From Mitsuaria sp. GD03876 (lineage in GTDB: Bacteria > Pseudomonadota > Gammaproteobacteria > Burkholderiales > Burkholderiaceae_C), in the NCBI RefSeq assembly GCF_029840635.1, contig NZ_JAOCCU010000001.1, positions 1-64,000 of the forward strand: 64,000 bases of DNA. The letters run 5' to 3'. Of the stretch, positions 16,915 through 26,601 are shown piece after piece. The notes under the pieces are model-generated. The model was not told the origin of the DNA. It was given only the letters and a program-made list of their open reading frames with translations, and searched no databases. Position 1 is the stretch's first letter. The number at the start of each line of letters is the position of its first letter. A program made the position numbers and the translations under genes.

Positions 16915-17301
16915 TCAGGACGCTAGCAGCTTCATCAGCTGCCGGATGTCGGCCTTGCAAGCGTCGAGCGCGGTGGCCTCGATCCGCCGGTAGAGCGCGA
17001 TCACGGTGCGGCCGGTATCGGTGAGCACGCTGCCCCCGCCCTTGGCTCCGCCGGCGGCGGTGGCGACGGCGGGTTCCTTGAGCGCGTGGTTGATTTCGTC
17101 GATCAGCAGCCAGGCGCGGCGGTAGGACATGTCCAGCGACTTGGCCGCCGCCGTGATCGAGCCGGTGGCGTCGAGCGCCTCGAGCAGGTCGATCTTGCCG
17201 GGGCCGATCGCGATGACGTCACCGACGGTGACGCGCATGCGGAGCTTGAGGGTGGCCTTGGGCGTGGCGGGAGCGGGAGCGGGGATCGGACGTGCGGCCA
17301 T
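16915..17301 (-). CDS. modE: ModE-type molybdate regulator, DNA-binding domain only
   Basis: A 128-residue winged-helix protein with the ModE N-terminal domain: GPGKIDLLEALDATGSITAA, then KSLDMSYRRAWLLIDEINHA (recognition helix), then the wing GGGSVLTDTGRTVIALYRRI. E. coli ModE (about 260 residues) has two C-terminal MOP domains that bind molybdate; they are absent here, so how the protein senses molybdate is unclear. One-domain ModE proteins are known in other bacteria. It is first in the order modE-modA-modB-modC, all on the minus strand. The ATG at 17301 opens the frame. Confidence 0.9.
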   Translation of the reverse strand: MAARPIPAPAPATPKATLKLRMRVTVGDVIAIGPGKIDLLEALDATGSITAAAKSLDMSYRRAWLLIDEINHALKEPAVATAAGGAKGGGSVLTDTGRTVIALYRRIEATALDACKADIRQLMKLLAS

Positions 17302-17341
17302 GGCGGGGATTACACCTCGGATCGTGACGCGGGCGAGCGGG

Positions 17342-19468
17342 TCAGCCGGCCACCCGCCAGCGGCCGCGCCCCTCCGACTTGGCGCGGTAGAGGGCGTCGT
17401 CGGCGCGTCCGAGCAGGGCGACCTCGCCTTCCGGTCCGCCGTCGTGGCAGGCCACGCCGATGCTGGTGGACAGCTGCAAGGCCTGTCCCTGCAGCGTCAG
17501 CGGCGCTGTCACCGCGACCAGCACCTTCTCCGCGACGAGCGCCGCCTCGTCGGAGCCGTGCAGGTTCTCCACGATCAGCACGAACTCGTCGCCGGCCAGG
17601 CGGCAGAGCTGGTCGGTCTCGCGGATCGTGCCGCGGACGCGCTCGGCGAAGGTCTTCAGCACCGCGTCGCCGGCCGCGTGGCCCAGCGAATCGTTGATCT
17701 GCTTGAAGTGGTCCAGGTCCATGAACATCAGCGCCATCGTCCGCTGGCTGCGGCGCGCGCGGGCCAGCGCCTCGGACAGGCGGGACTCGAACTGGCGGCG
17801 GTTCGGCAGCCCGGTCAGCGGGTCGAGGCGGCTGAGCTGGTCCAGCTCGCGCTCGACCTGCTTGAACGCGGTGATGTCGGTGGCCAGCGTGTAGACGCCG
17901 GCGACGCTGCCGTCGGCGCGGAAGTCCGGCACGTACTCGGCCAGCAGGTCGCGCGCGACGCCGTTGGTCTCCGAGCGCGTCTCGAAACGCTGCCGCACGC
18001 CGGCCAGCGCGGCCTTCAGGTGCGGCAGCCGCTGCGCGTGCAGCACCGGTCCGACCACGTCCAGCAGCGGCCGGCCCAGCGCGTCCTCGGTCGACATGCC
18101 CATCCAGGCGCGGAAGGTCGCGTTGAGGAAACGCAGCCGCTCCTCCGCGTCGATGTAGGAGATCAGCACCGGCAGGTTGTCGGCGATCGTGCGCAGGCGG
18201 CGCTCGCTCGCTTCCTGCTGGAGCATCGCGTCGTGCAACTCCAGCGTGCGCGCCTGCACCCGCAACTCCAGCGACGCGTTGAGCTGCGCCAGCGAGCGGT
18301 CCTGCTCCGCCTGGCGCCGGGCCAGGTCGCTCAGCGCCTGGGACAGCAGCGCCGCCTCGCGGTAGCCGCCGACGGCGGGCAGCGCGTCCTCGCTCAGGTG
18401 GCGGCGCTGGCTGATCGCCGTGGCCAGCTCGTACAGCGGCCGGCTCATCCGGCGCGCCAGCCACCAGCTCAGCGGCACCGCCGCGGCCAGCAGCAGCACG
18501 GCGCTCAGCACGATCTGGCGGCGCAGCTGGTAGTAGTCGGCCAGCGCGACGGCCACCGGCTGCCGCACCAGCACCGTCCAGCCCAGTCCGGGGTACGGGC
18601 CGTAGCCCTGGCTGGGCACGCTGACGGCGAAGTAGTCCACGCCGTCGACCTCGTGGTGGCGCAGGCCCTGGCCGTGCTCGGCGCCGATCGGCATCTTCTT
18701 GCCCTCCAGGTCCGAGGGCCCGAGGATCACCGCGCCGTCCTTGCCCAGCACCAGCGCGTCGGCCTGGTGCGAGGCCATCGTCGCGTCGATCAGCTCGCTC
18801 TTGATCTGGCGCGCCCAGCCCCAGCTCAGGTGCACGCCGAAGACGCCGCGCAGCTGCCCGCGCCCGTCCAGCAGCGGCACCGCGAAGTCGACGAAACGCC
18901 AGGGCTCGTTCTGGCGCGGCAGCAGCTTCTCCAGCAGCAGCGCGGCGTGCACGTCGCCGACGAAGGGCTGGCCGGTCTTCGCGCCCTGCCACCACGGCCG
19001 CTTGGACACATCGACGCCGTCCAGCAGCCCGCCGGCCGCGGCCAGCACCTTGCCCTTGGCGTCGGTCACGCCCAGCCAGGCGAAGTGGTCGAAGCCGACC
19101 TGCACCTGGTCCAGCGCGCGGCGCATGCCTTCGGGGTCCTCGAAGCGGCCGAAGGGCTCGAGCTGCGCCAGCACCCGGACTTCCTTGAACTGCTGCGCCA
19201 TGCCGCGGTCCAGCGCGTCGCGGAAGTCCATGGCGACCTGGCGCAGCGACTCGATCGCGCGGCGCTCGGCATGGGCGCGGGCGAAGTTCTCGATCAGCAG
19301 CGCGGAGATCAGCAGCGCCACCGCCACCGCGCCGAGCACCATCACGGTGAGCCAGCGGCGCAGCGACGCCCGGGAGCCGCGCGGCGGCACGAACGCGTCG
19401 GCGGTGCCGGGCTGGGGGGTCGGCCGCTCGGCCAAGGCGGCCTCGGCGGCCGGGGCGTCGTTGTGCAT
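17342..19468 (-). CDS. Membrane diguanylate cyclase with periplasmic sensor and PAS domain
   Basis: A 708-residue protein. Membrane helix 1 covers about residues 38-62. A periplasmic Cache-type sensor (about 63-320) contains KRPWWQGAKTGQPFVGDVHA, and helix 2 (about 325-347) follows. After a HAMP-like linker and coiled coil come a PAS domain (about 415-530) and a GGDEF domain (about 540-705). The active-site motif is AGDEF, a variant usually compatible with activity. The inhibitory I-site RETD sits five residues before it, implying product feedback by c-di-GMP. The start at 19468 precedes the first membrane helix. Confidence 0.9.
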   Translation of the reverse strand: MHNDAPAAEAALAERPTPQPGTADAFVPPRGSRASLRRWLTVMVLGAVAVALLISALLIENFARAHAERRAIESLRQVAMDFRDALDRGMAQQFKEVRVLAQLEPFGRFEDPEGMRRALDQVQVGFDHFAWLGVTDAKGKVLAAAGGLLDGVDVSKRPWWQGAKTGQPFVGDVHAALLLEKLLPRQNEPWRFVDFAVPLLDGRGQLRGVFGVHLSWGWARQIKSELIDATMASHQADALVLGKDGAVILGPSDLEGKKMPIGAEHGQGLRHHEVDGVDYFAVSVPSQGYGPYPGLGWTVLVRQPVAVALADYYQLRRQIVLSAVLLLAAAVPLSWWLARRMSRPLYELATAISQRRHLSEDALPAVGGYREAALLSQALSDLARRQAEQDRSLAQLNASLELRVQARTLELHDAMLQQEASERRLRTIADNLPVLISYIDAEERLRFLNATFRAWMGMSTEDALGRPLLDVVGPVLHAQRLPHLKAALAGVRQRFETRSETNGVARDLLAEYVPDFRADGSVAGVYTLATDITAFKQVERELDQLSRLDPLTGLPNRRQFESRLSEALARARRSQRTMALMFMDLDHFKQINDSLGHAAGDAVLKTFAERVRGTIRETDQLCRLAGDEFVLIVENLHGSDEAALVAEKVLVAVTAPLTLQGQALQLSTSIGVACHDGGPEGEVALLGRADDALYRAKSEGRGRWRVAG

Positions 19469-19703
19469 CGCGGCATTCTGTGCGACCGCGGCGCGGCCGC
19501 GCAACGCGGGATAGTGCCACTGCACCAGAGCCGGGCAATGGAGGAACCTGCCCAGGCACCGTCGCGGGGCGGGCCGGGCAAGCGCACCAGAAGCGGTCAC
19601 GCGAGGGCGCCGGCCGGCCCGCCGGCGCCGCCGGGCTGGGCACGGGCCTTGCAACCTGCCCCGCCGGGCCGCCGCCCGCAGGCGGCCCGACCCTGGAGAC
19701 CCC

Positions 19704-21134
19704 ATGCATGCGCTGACCCTTCCGGCCGCCGGCCACTACGACGAGATGCTGCTGCAAAGCGGCGCGATCCGGCCCAGCTACCAGGCCTTCGCCGACTGGC
19801 TGCACGCGCAGACGCCCGACGCGCTGGCCAAGAAGCGGGCCGAGGCCGACCTGCTCTTCCACAAGGTCGGCATCACCTTCGCCGTCTACGGCGACGAGGC
19901 CGGCGCCGAGCGGCTCATCCCCTTCGACACCGTCCCGCGCATCGTCCCGGCGGCGGACTGGCAGATGCTCGAACGCGGCCTGCGCCAGCGCGTCACCGCG
20001 CTCAACCGCTTCCTGTGGGACATCTACCACGACCACGAGATCGTGAAGGCCGGGCTGATCCCGGCCGAGCAGGTCTTCGCCAACGCCCAGTACCAGCCGG
20101 CGATGCAGGGGCTGGATCTGCCGCTGGGCATCTACGCCCACATCACCGGCGTGGACCTGATCCGGCATTCCGACGGCGGCTACTACGTGCTGGAGGACAA
20201 CCTGCGCGTGCCCTCCGGCGTCAGCTACATGCTGGAGAACCGCAAGATGATGATGCGGCTCTTCCCGGAGCTGTTCGCGAAGTACTCGATCGCGCCGGTG
20301 GCGCACTACCCGGCGCTGCTGCTCAACACGCTGCGCCAGGCCAGCCCGGCGGACAACCCGACCGTGGTCGTGCTGACGCCGGGGCCGTTCAACTCGGCCT
20401 ACTTCGAGCACGCCTTCCTGGCCCAGCAGATGGGCGTCGAGCTGGTCGAGGGCCAGGACCTCTTCGTCAAGGATGGCTTCGTGTTCATGCGCACGACGGT
20501 CGGCCCCAAGCGCGTGGACGTCATCTACCGCCGCATCGACGACGCCTTCCTCGACCCGCTGGCCTTCCGCGCCGATTCGATGCTGGGCGTGCCGGGGCTG
20601 CTGTCGGTCTACAAGCAGGGCCACGTGGTGCTGGCCAACGCGATCGGCACCGGCGTGGCGGACGACAAGTCCATCTATCCCTACGTGCCGGACATGGTCC
20701 GCTTCTACCTCGGCGAGGAGCCGATCCTGCACAACGTGCCGACCTGGCAGTGCCGCAAGCCCGAGGACCTCGACCACGTGCTGACCCACATGGCGGAACT
20801 GGTGGTCAAGGAGGTCCACGGCGCCGGCGGCTACGGGATGCTGGTCGGGCCGGCCGCGACGGCGGCGGAGGTCGCGGACTTCAAGGAACGCGTCAAGGCC
20901 GATCCTTCCAACTACATCGCCCAGCCGACGCTGTGCCTGTCGAGCTGCCCGACCTTCGTCGAGCGCGGCATCGCGCCGCGCCACATCGACCTGCGGCCCT
21001 TCGTGCTGTCGGGCCGCGAGGTCAACATGGTCGCCGGCGGCCTGACGCGCGTGGCGCTGAAGGCGGGCTCGCTGGTCGTCAATTCGTCCCAGGGTGGCGG
21101 CACCAAGGACACCTGGATCCTGGAGAGAACATGA
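19704..21134 (+). CDS. Circularly permuted type 2 ATP-grasp protein of the Anbu cluster
   Basis: A 476-residue protein of the circularly permuted ATP-grasp 2 family. Typical segments are LNRFLWDIYHDHEIVKAGLI, GIYAHITGVDLIRHSDGGYY, VLEDNLRVPSGVSYMLENRK and EVHGAGGYGMLVGP. ATP-grasp enzymes join a carboxylate to an amine through an acyl phosphate; this group is suspected to make short peptides, but its substrate is unproven. The start at 19704 follows GGAG by five bases. It is first of four same-strand genes (alpha-E, transglutaminase, Anbu) that recur together in many proteobacteria. Confidence 0.9.
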   Translation: MHALTLPAAGHYDEMLLQSGAIRPSYQAFADWLHAQTPDALAKKRAEADLLFHKVGITFAVYGDEAGAERLIPFDTVPRIVPAADWQMLERGLRQRVTALNRFLWDIYHDHEIVKAGLIPAEQVFANAQYQPAMQGLDLPLGIYAHITGVDLIRHSDGGYYVLEDNLRVPSGVSYMLENRKMMMRLFPELFAKYSIAPVAHYPALLLNTLRQASPADNPTVVVLTPGPFNSAYFEHAFLAQQMGVELVEGQDLFVKDGFVFMRTTVGPKRVDVIYRRIDDAFLDPLAFRADSMLGVPGLLSVYKQGHVVLANAIGTGVADDKSIYPYVPDMVRFYLGEEPILHNVPTWQCRKPEDLDHVLTHMAELVVKEVHGAGGYGMLVGPAATAAEVADFKERVKADPSNYIAQPTLCLSSCPTFVERGIAPRHIDLRPFVLSGREVNMVAGGLTRVALKAGSLVVNSSQGGGTKDTWILERT

Positions 21135-21135
21135 T

Positions 21136-21205
21136 GCCCCCACGCTCACTTCGTTCACTGCCCCCCAAGGGGGCGCCGTCCTCCCTTGGGGCGGCCCTGC
21201 GGGAG
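21136..21205 (+). repeat. Burkholderiales-type GC-rich intergenic palindromic repeat
   Basis: Between the ATP-grasp and alpha-E genes lies CCCCACGCTCACTTCGTTCA followed by the inverted pair CCCCAAGGG (21163-21171) and CCCTTGGGG (21183-21191). I recall the same motif scattered between genes in Comamonadaceae and related genomes. It is not coding, although a frame runs through it; the downstream gene's own GGGAG ribosome-binding site and ATG follow it. Confidence 0.6.
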
Positions 21206-21213
21206 TCCGAAAC

Positions 21214-22182
21214 ATGTTGAGCCGCACCGCCGCCCAGCTCTACTGGATGAGCCGCTACATGGAACGCGCCGAGAACCTCGTGCGCATGCTCGACGTGACG
21301 CACTCGCTGTCGATGCTGCCGCAGTCGCGCGGCGCCGCCACCGAGCTGGCCGCGCCGCTGGCGATCACCGGCACGCTCGAGGCCTACCAGGCGCGCCATC
21401 CGCGCCTGAGCGCCGAGCTGCTGTTCCGCTTCATGGGACTGGACCTGGAGAACCCGGCCTCGGTGCTGTCGTGCATCCGCCAGGCGCGGGAGAACGCGCA
21501 CGCGGTGCGCGGCCAGATCACCGCCGAGATGTGGGAGGCCATCAACACCAGCTGGCTGGAGGCGCGCGAGCTCGCGCGCAAGGGCGTGGCCGAGCCGTCG
21601 TGGTTCTTCGACTGGGTGAAGGAGCGCTCCCACCTGTTCCGCGGCGCGACCTACGGCACGCTGCAGCGCAACGACGCCTACTGCTTCATCCGGCTGGGCA
21701 CCTTCGTCGAACGCGCCGACAACACGGCCCGGCTGCTGGACGTGAAGTCGCAGCTGATCTCGCCGGCGGTGGACACGCTGGCGCCGGTCGACGCGCCCAG
21801 CGAGAGCGCGCCCGACTTCTATGCGTGGAACGCGCTGCTGCGCTCGCTGTCGGCCTTCGAGGCGTACCACGCGGCCTACCGCGACAGCCTGAACGGCCGC
21901 CGCGTGACGGAGCTGCTGATCCTGCGTCCGGACGTGCCTCGCTCGCTGCGCGCGTGCTGCGACGAGATCCGCGCGGTGCTGCCGCAGATCGAGGCGCGCG
22001 GCGGCGCCGAGGACGCGGGCCGCATCGCCAAGCAGAGCGCCGGGCGGCTGGCGCTGCGACTGGAGTACGGCGCGGTGGACGAGATCCTCGACCAGGGGCT
22101 GCATCGGTGGCTGACGGGCTTCCTGGAGGACTCGGCGCGCTTGGGCCTGGACATCCAGCAGGCCTACTTCGAGGCGCAATGA
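21214..22182 (+). CDS. Alpha-E domain protein (DUF403) of the Anbu cluster
   Basis: A 322-residue, almost wholly helical protein starting MLSRTAAQLYWMSRYMERAE, the family's hallmark opening. Other conserved parts are ENAHAVRGQITAEMWEAIN and RLGTFVERADNTARLLDVK. The biochemical role is unknown; the family nearly always accompanies the ATP-grasp and transglutaminase genes. The ATG at 21214 follows GGGAG; the longer frame upstream runs through the intergenic repeat and is not part of the protein. It is translated 35 bases ahead of the transglutaminase gene. Confidence 0.9.
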   Translation: MLSRTAAQLYWMSRYMERAENLVRMLDVTHSLSMLPQSRGAATELAAPLAITGTLEAYQARHPRLSAELLFRFMGLDLENPASVLSCIRQARENAHAVRGQITAEMWEAINTSWLEARELARKGVAEPSWFFDWVKERSHLFRGATYGTLQRNDAYCFIRLGTFVERADNTARLLDVKSQLISPAVDTLAPVDAPSESAPDFYAWNALLRSLSAFEAYHAAYRDSLNGRRVTELLILRPDVPRSLRACCDEIRAVLPQIEARGGAEDAGRIAKQSAGRLALRLEYGAVDEILDQGLHRWLTGFLEDSARLGLDIQQAYFEAQ

Positions 22183-22216
22183 ACGCGTCGCAGGATCGCG
22201 CACCGGAGACACCGCC

Positions 22217-23059
22217 ATGCATCTGCACATCTCGCACGAGACCGTCTACGACTACGACGCGCCGCTGGCGCGCAGCACGCAGTACCTGCGCCTGTCGCCG
22301 CGCCCGTCGCGCCGGCTGAAGCTGCTGCACTGGCGGCTGGAGCTGCCGGCGCCGGCGAGCAGCTGCCGCGACGCGTTCGGCAACACCATGCATGTGCTGA
22401 GCCTGGACGGCCCGCGGCGCGACATCGTGCTGCGCGCGATCGGCGAGGTCGACACCGGCGATGCGCCCCCCACGCCCGATCCCGAGGACGACCTGCCCGC
22501 GCCGCTGTTCCTGCGCGACAGCGTGCTGACGCGGGCGGACGAGGCGCTGCGGCGCTTCGCGGACGGATTCGCCGGCGCGGCGCGCGCCGATCCGCATGGC
22601 GCGCTGCTGGCGCTGATGGCGGCGATCGGCGAGCGCATGCCCTACCTGCGGGGCTACACCGACGCCGCGACGCCGGCGGCGGAGGCCTTCCAGACCGGAC
22701 GCGGCGTCTGCCAGGACCATGCGCAGGTCTTCGTCTGCTGCGCGCGGCTGCTGGGGCTGCCGGCGCGCTACGTGTCCGGTTACCTGGCGACGGACGCCGA
22801 GCATGTGGCCAGCCACGCCTGGGCCGAGGTCCGCCTGCCCGATGCCGCCGCGGGCGACGCGCCGGCGCACGGCATGGCCGGCGGTTGGCTGGGTTACGAC
22901 ATCAGCAACCAGTGCCTGGCCGATGGCCGGCACGTGAAGCTGGCGATCGGCGCGGACTACCTGGACGCGTGCCCGGTGCGCGGCGTGCGCACCGGCGGCG
23001 GGCTGGAGACGATGCGCGCGGAAGTGCTCGTGAAACCCGGCACGCCCGATCAACAGTGA
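22217..23059 (+). CDS. Transglutaminase-like cysteine protease of the Anbu cluster
   Basis: A 280-residue protein with the bacterial transglutaminase N-terminal beta domain (about 1-90, LHISHETVYDYDAPLARSTQ) and a transglutaminase core. Catalytic residues are visible: Cys in GRGVCQDHAQ, His in ASHAWAEVRL and Asp in YDISNQ. Such proteins are thought to cleave or form amide bonds in peptides; the substrate here is unknown. No signal peptide, so cytosolic. The start at 22217 follows GGAG by eight bases. It is third in the four-gene cluster. Confidence 0.92.
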   Translation: MHLHISHETVYDYDAPLARSTQYLRLSPRPSRRLKLLHWRLELPAPASSCRDAFGNTMHVLSLDGPRRDIVLRAIGEVDTGDAPPTPDPEDDLPAPLFLRDSVLTRADEALRRFADGFAGAARADPHGALLALMAAIGERMPYLRGYTDAATPAAEAFQTGRGVCQDHAQVFVCCARLLGLPARYVSGYLATDAEHVASHAWAEVRLPDAAAGDAPAHGMAGGWLGYDISNQCLADGRHVKLAIGADYLDACPVRGVRTGGGLETMRAEVLVKPGTPDQQ

Positions 23060-23110
23060 GCCCGCACCACGACGGCGCATCGACGGCCTGATGCGCTAAC
23101 CTCCCGCCCC

Positions 23111-23845
23111 ATGACTTACTGTGTTGCCATGCGGCTGCGTGCCGGCCTGCTGTTCGCGTCGGATTCCCGCACCAACGCGGGCGTGGACCACATCGCGACC
23201 TTCCGCAAGATGAATGTCTTCGAGCAGCCGGGCGAGCGCCTGATCACGCTGCTCAACGCCGGCAACCTGGCGACGACGCAGAGCGTGGTGAGCCTGCTGC
23301 GCCAGCGCGCGGCGGGCGCGGGTCCGCACCTGATGAACCTGGCGTCGATGTACGACGTGGCGGAGCTGGTGGGACGCACGCTCAAGGAAGTGGTCGCGCG
23401 CGACAGCGACGGCAACGGCCAGCTGAACCAGGGCGTGGACTTCGGCGCCAACTTCATCGTCGGCGGGCAGATCGCCGGCGAGGTGCCGCGCATCTTCCAC
23501 GTCTACCCGCAGGGCAACTTCATCGAGGCGACGGAAGACACGCCCTACGTGCAGATCGGCGAATCCAAATACGGCAAGCCGATCATCGACCGCGTCATCG
23601 ACTTCGACAGCTCGCTGGCCGAGGCGACGAAGTGCGCGCTGATCTCGTTCGATTCGACGATTCGCAGCAACCTGTCGGTGGGGTTGCCGATCGACATGCT
23701 GCTCTACCGCACCGACAGCTTCGCGCCGGCGCAGCCGCACCGGGTCACCAAGGACGATCCCTACTTCTCGACGATCAGCCAGGGCTGGGGCGCCGGGCTG
23801 AAGCGGGTGTTCGAGCAGCTGCCGGACGAGGACTGGTTCGCCTGA
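23111..23845 (+). CDS. Anbu, ancestral beta-subunit proteasome homologue
   Basis: A 244-residue Ntn-hydrolase starting Met-Thr-Tyr-Cys-Val. The second-residue threonine is the presumed nucleophile after Met removal. Family hallmarks are LFASDSRTNAGVDHIATFRK and the long C-terminal helices ending GLKRVFEQLPDEDWF. Anbu assembles as a large open helical or ring-like particle distinct from HslV; the physiological substrate is not known. It is last in the cluster, 51 bases after the transglutaminase. The whole set is complete and intact here. Confidence 0.93.
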   Translation: MTYCVAMRLRAGLLFASDSRTNAGVDHIATFRKMNVFEQPGERLITLLNAGNLATTQSVVSLLRQRAAGAGPHLMNLASMYDVAELVGRTLKEVVARDSDGNGQLNQGVDFGANFIVGGQIAGEVPRIFHVYPQGNFIEATEDTPYVQIGESKYGKPIIDRVIDFDSSLAEATKCALISFDSTIRSNLSVGLPIDMLLYRTDSFAPAQPHRVTKDDPYFSTISQGWGAGLKRVFEQLPDEDWFA

Positions 23846-23864
23846 ACGTCCCGGGGCGATCGGG

Positions 23865-23890
23865 CCACCGGCCGGTCGATGCGCCGGTGG
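23865..23890. terminator. Hairpin between convergent genes, possible terminator
   Basis: An 8-bp perfect stem (CCACCGGC at 23865, GCCGGTGG at 23883) with a 10-base loop lies between the convergent Anbu and SnoaL-like genes. Neither side has a T run, so termination is uncertain. Confidence 0.35.
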
Positions 23891-23891
23891 A

Positions 23892-24377
23892 TCAGGTCTT
23901 CCCGGCGTCCTTGCAGTCGCAGACGTCGGAGCCGTTGTCGAAGACGACGCGCCAGCGCCCATCGGGATCGCGGCGCCAGGTCGACGCGAAGCGCGCGACC
24001 AGCTTCCCCTTCACGTGCACGGGGCCGGTGCTGTAGCCGAGCTGCCCGTTGGGCAGCACCTCGACGAGGTCCGGTGCCCAGGAGAACGGCGCCTCCGGGG
24101 CGTCGAAGAAGCGTTTCCAGCTGGCGAGCACCGCGGCCCGGCCGCGCAGCGGCTTGCCGTCGTTGATGAAGACCGCGTCCTCGGCGACGAACTCGGCGAA
24201 GGCCTTGAAGTCGCGCCGGGCCATCGTCGCGGCGAAGGCGATCTCGGCCTCCCGGACCGGGTGGCCCTCGCCGCCGCCGGTCGGCGCCTCGCCCGCCGGA
24301 GCGGCCCTCGCGGTCGAGGCCCACGCGCCCGCGCCCAGCGCGAGCGTGGATCGGAGGATCGTGCGGCGGTCGGGCAT
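23892..24377 (-). CDS. Exported NTF2-like protein (DUF4440 type)
   Basis: A 161-residue protein with an N-terminal export signal. RRTILRST followed by a weakly hydrophobic segment and ARA suggests a Tat-type signal, although the motif is incomplete. The mature part is an NTF2-fold domain (EIAFAATMARRDFKAFAEFV; ASWKRFFDAP; WRRDPDGRWRVVFDNGSD). Such domains bind small ligands or hydrate substrates; no active site can be named. The C-terminus has a DVCDCK cysteine pair. It converges on the Anbu cluster. The ATG at 24377 is the only start that keeps the signal peptide. Confidence 0.8.
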   Translation of the reverse strand: MPDRRTILRSTLALGAGAWASTARAAPAGEAPTGGGEGHPVREAEIAFAATMARRDFKAFAEFVAEDAVFINDGKPLRGRAAVLASWKRFFDAPEAPFSWAPDLVEVLPNGQLGYSTGPVHVKGKLVARFASTWRRDPDGRWRVVFDNGSDVCDCKDAGKT

Positions 24378-24431
24378 GGCGGGCTCCTCGAAGTGCGACG
24401 AGGAGTCTAGGCCGCGCCTCCGCCCGTGCCG

Positions 24432-25233
<802 letters not shown>

Positions 25234-25250
<17 letters not shown>

Positions 25251-25887
25251 GCGGTTTCCTTTCCAGGTATTGGGCGAACAGGCTCACGGGGAAGCACAGC
25301 GCGAAATAGAACAGCGCCACGCAGCCGAAGACCAGGAAGGGCTTGAAGCTCGCGTTGGCGATCATGCCGCCGGCCTTGGTCAGCTCGACGAAGCCGATCA
25401 CCGATGCCAGCGCGGTGCCCTTGATGACCTGCACCAGGAAACCGACCGTCGGCGCGATGGCCAGCCGCGTGGCCTGCGGCAGGATCACGTGACGCAGCTG
25501 CTCGCCGAAGCTCATCGCCAGGCTGCGCGCGGCTTCCCATTGGCCGCGGGGCACGGCCTCGACGCAGCCGCGCCAGATCTCGACCAGGTAGGCGCTCGTG
25601 TAGCAGGTCAGCGCCAGCGACGCGGCCGTCCAGGCCGACACCTCCAGCCCCAGCAGCGCCAGCCCGAAGTAGGCGAGGAACAGCTGCATCAGCAGCGGCG
25701 TGCCCTGGAACAGCGCGACGTAGGCGCCGATCGCCCGGCGCGTGCGCGGTCCCAGGCCCAGCCGCAGGCACAGCAGCGCCGCGCCGACCACGCCGCCGCC
25801 GATGAACGCGATCAACGACAGCGCCACCGTCCAGCGCGCCGCCAGCGCCAGGTTGCGCAGGATGTCCCAGACGGTGAACTCGATCAT
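25234..25887 (-). CDS. Polar amino-acid ABC transporter permease
   Basis: A 217-residue inner-membrane permease of the HisM/GlnP family, with about five helices and the cytosolic docking loop GQWEAARSLAMSFGEQLRHV, followed by the conserved ILPQATRLAIAPTVGFLVQVIKGTALAS. Its start overlaps the stop of the upstream permease (ATGA), and its end overlaps the ATPase gene. It pairs with that permease to form a heterodimeric channel for a polar amino acid or related solute. Confidence 0.92.
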
Positions 25888-26594
25888 GCGGGCCTCCCGA
25901 TCCGGCGCCAGGTCGATCGCTTCGCGCGTGCCGGCGTGCCGCCGAAGAGCCAGCGCGGTCCCGCCCAGAGCAGGCCGCGGCGCACGATCACCGCCAGCGC
26001 CAGGTAGATCAGCGTCGCCACGATGAAGGCCTCGAAGGCGCGGAAGTTGCGGCTCTGGATCAGGTTGGCGGCGTAGCTCAGCTCCTCGGTCGAGATCTGG
26101 CCGCAGACCGCCGACCCCAGCATCACGATGACGATCTGGCTGGTCATCGCCGGCCACACCCGCTGGAACGCCGGCGGCAGGATCACCCGCGTGAAGACCT
26201 GCACCGGGCCCAGCGCCAGGCTCCGCGCCGCCTCCCACTGGCCGCGCGGCGCGGCCTGGATGCCGGCGCGCAGGATCTCGGTGCCGTAGGCGCCGAGGTT
26301 GAGCGTCATCGCGATCAGCGAGGCGGACTCCGGCGACAGCTTCACGCCCAGCGCCGGGAGGCCGAAGAAGACGAAGAACAGCTGGACGATGAAGGGCGTG
26401 TTGCGCAGCAGCTCGACGTAGACGCCGACGCCGCGGCGCAGCGCGGTCGAGCCGCAGGCCCGGGCCCAGGCGCCGAGCGTGGCGATCAGCAGGCCCAGCG
26501 GCACGGCCACCAGCGTCAGGCCGACGGTCCAGGCGAGGCCGCGCAGCAGCAGCGGCCATTCGGCGAGGACGGCGCCGAAGTCAAAGGCGATCAT
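25884..26594 (-). CDS. Polar amino-acid ABC transporter permease
   Basis: A 236-residue permease of the same family as its neighbour. YVELLRNTPFIVQLFFVFFG in the N-terminal half and the docking loop GQWEAARSLALGPVQVFTRV are typical. It has a basic C-terminal tail (TPARAKRSTWRRIG). The stop and the next start share ATGA. It lies seven bases after the binding-protein gene, so transcription in one unit is near certain. The substrate cannot be read from the permease. Confidence 0.92.
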   Translation of the reverse strand: MIAFDFGAVLAEWPLLLRGLAWTVGLTLVAVPLGLLIATLGAWARACGSTALRRGVGVYVELLRNTPFIVQLFFVFFGLPALGVKLSPESASLIAMTLNLGAYGTEILRAGIQAAPRGQWEAARSLALGPVQVFTRVILPPAFQRVWPAMTSQIVIVMLGSAVCGQISTEELSYAANLIQSRNFRAFEAFIVATLIYLALAVIVRRGLLWAGPRWLFGGTPARAKRSTWRRIGRPA

Positions 26595-26601
26595 CGCCGG
26601 C

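Noticed and set aside
17129-21220. Very long open frames on both strands across the diguanylate cyclase and Anbu region
   Set aside because: Low-complexity shadows of the true genes; the annotated frames carry complete family motifs and ribosome-binding sites.
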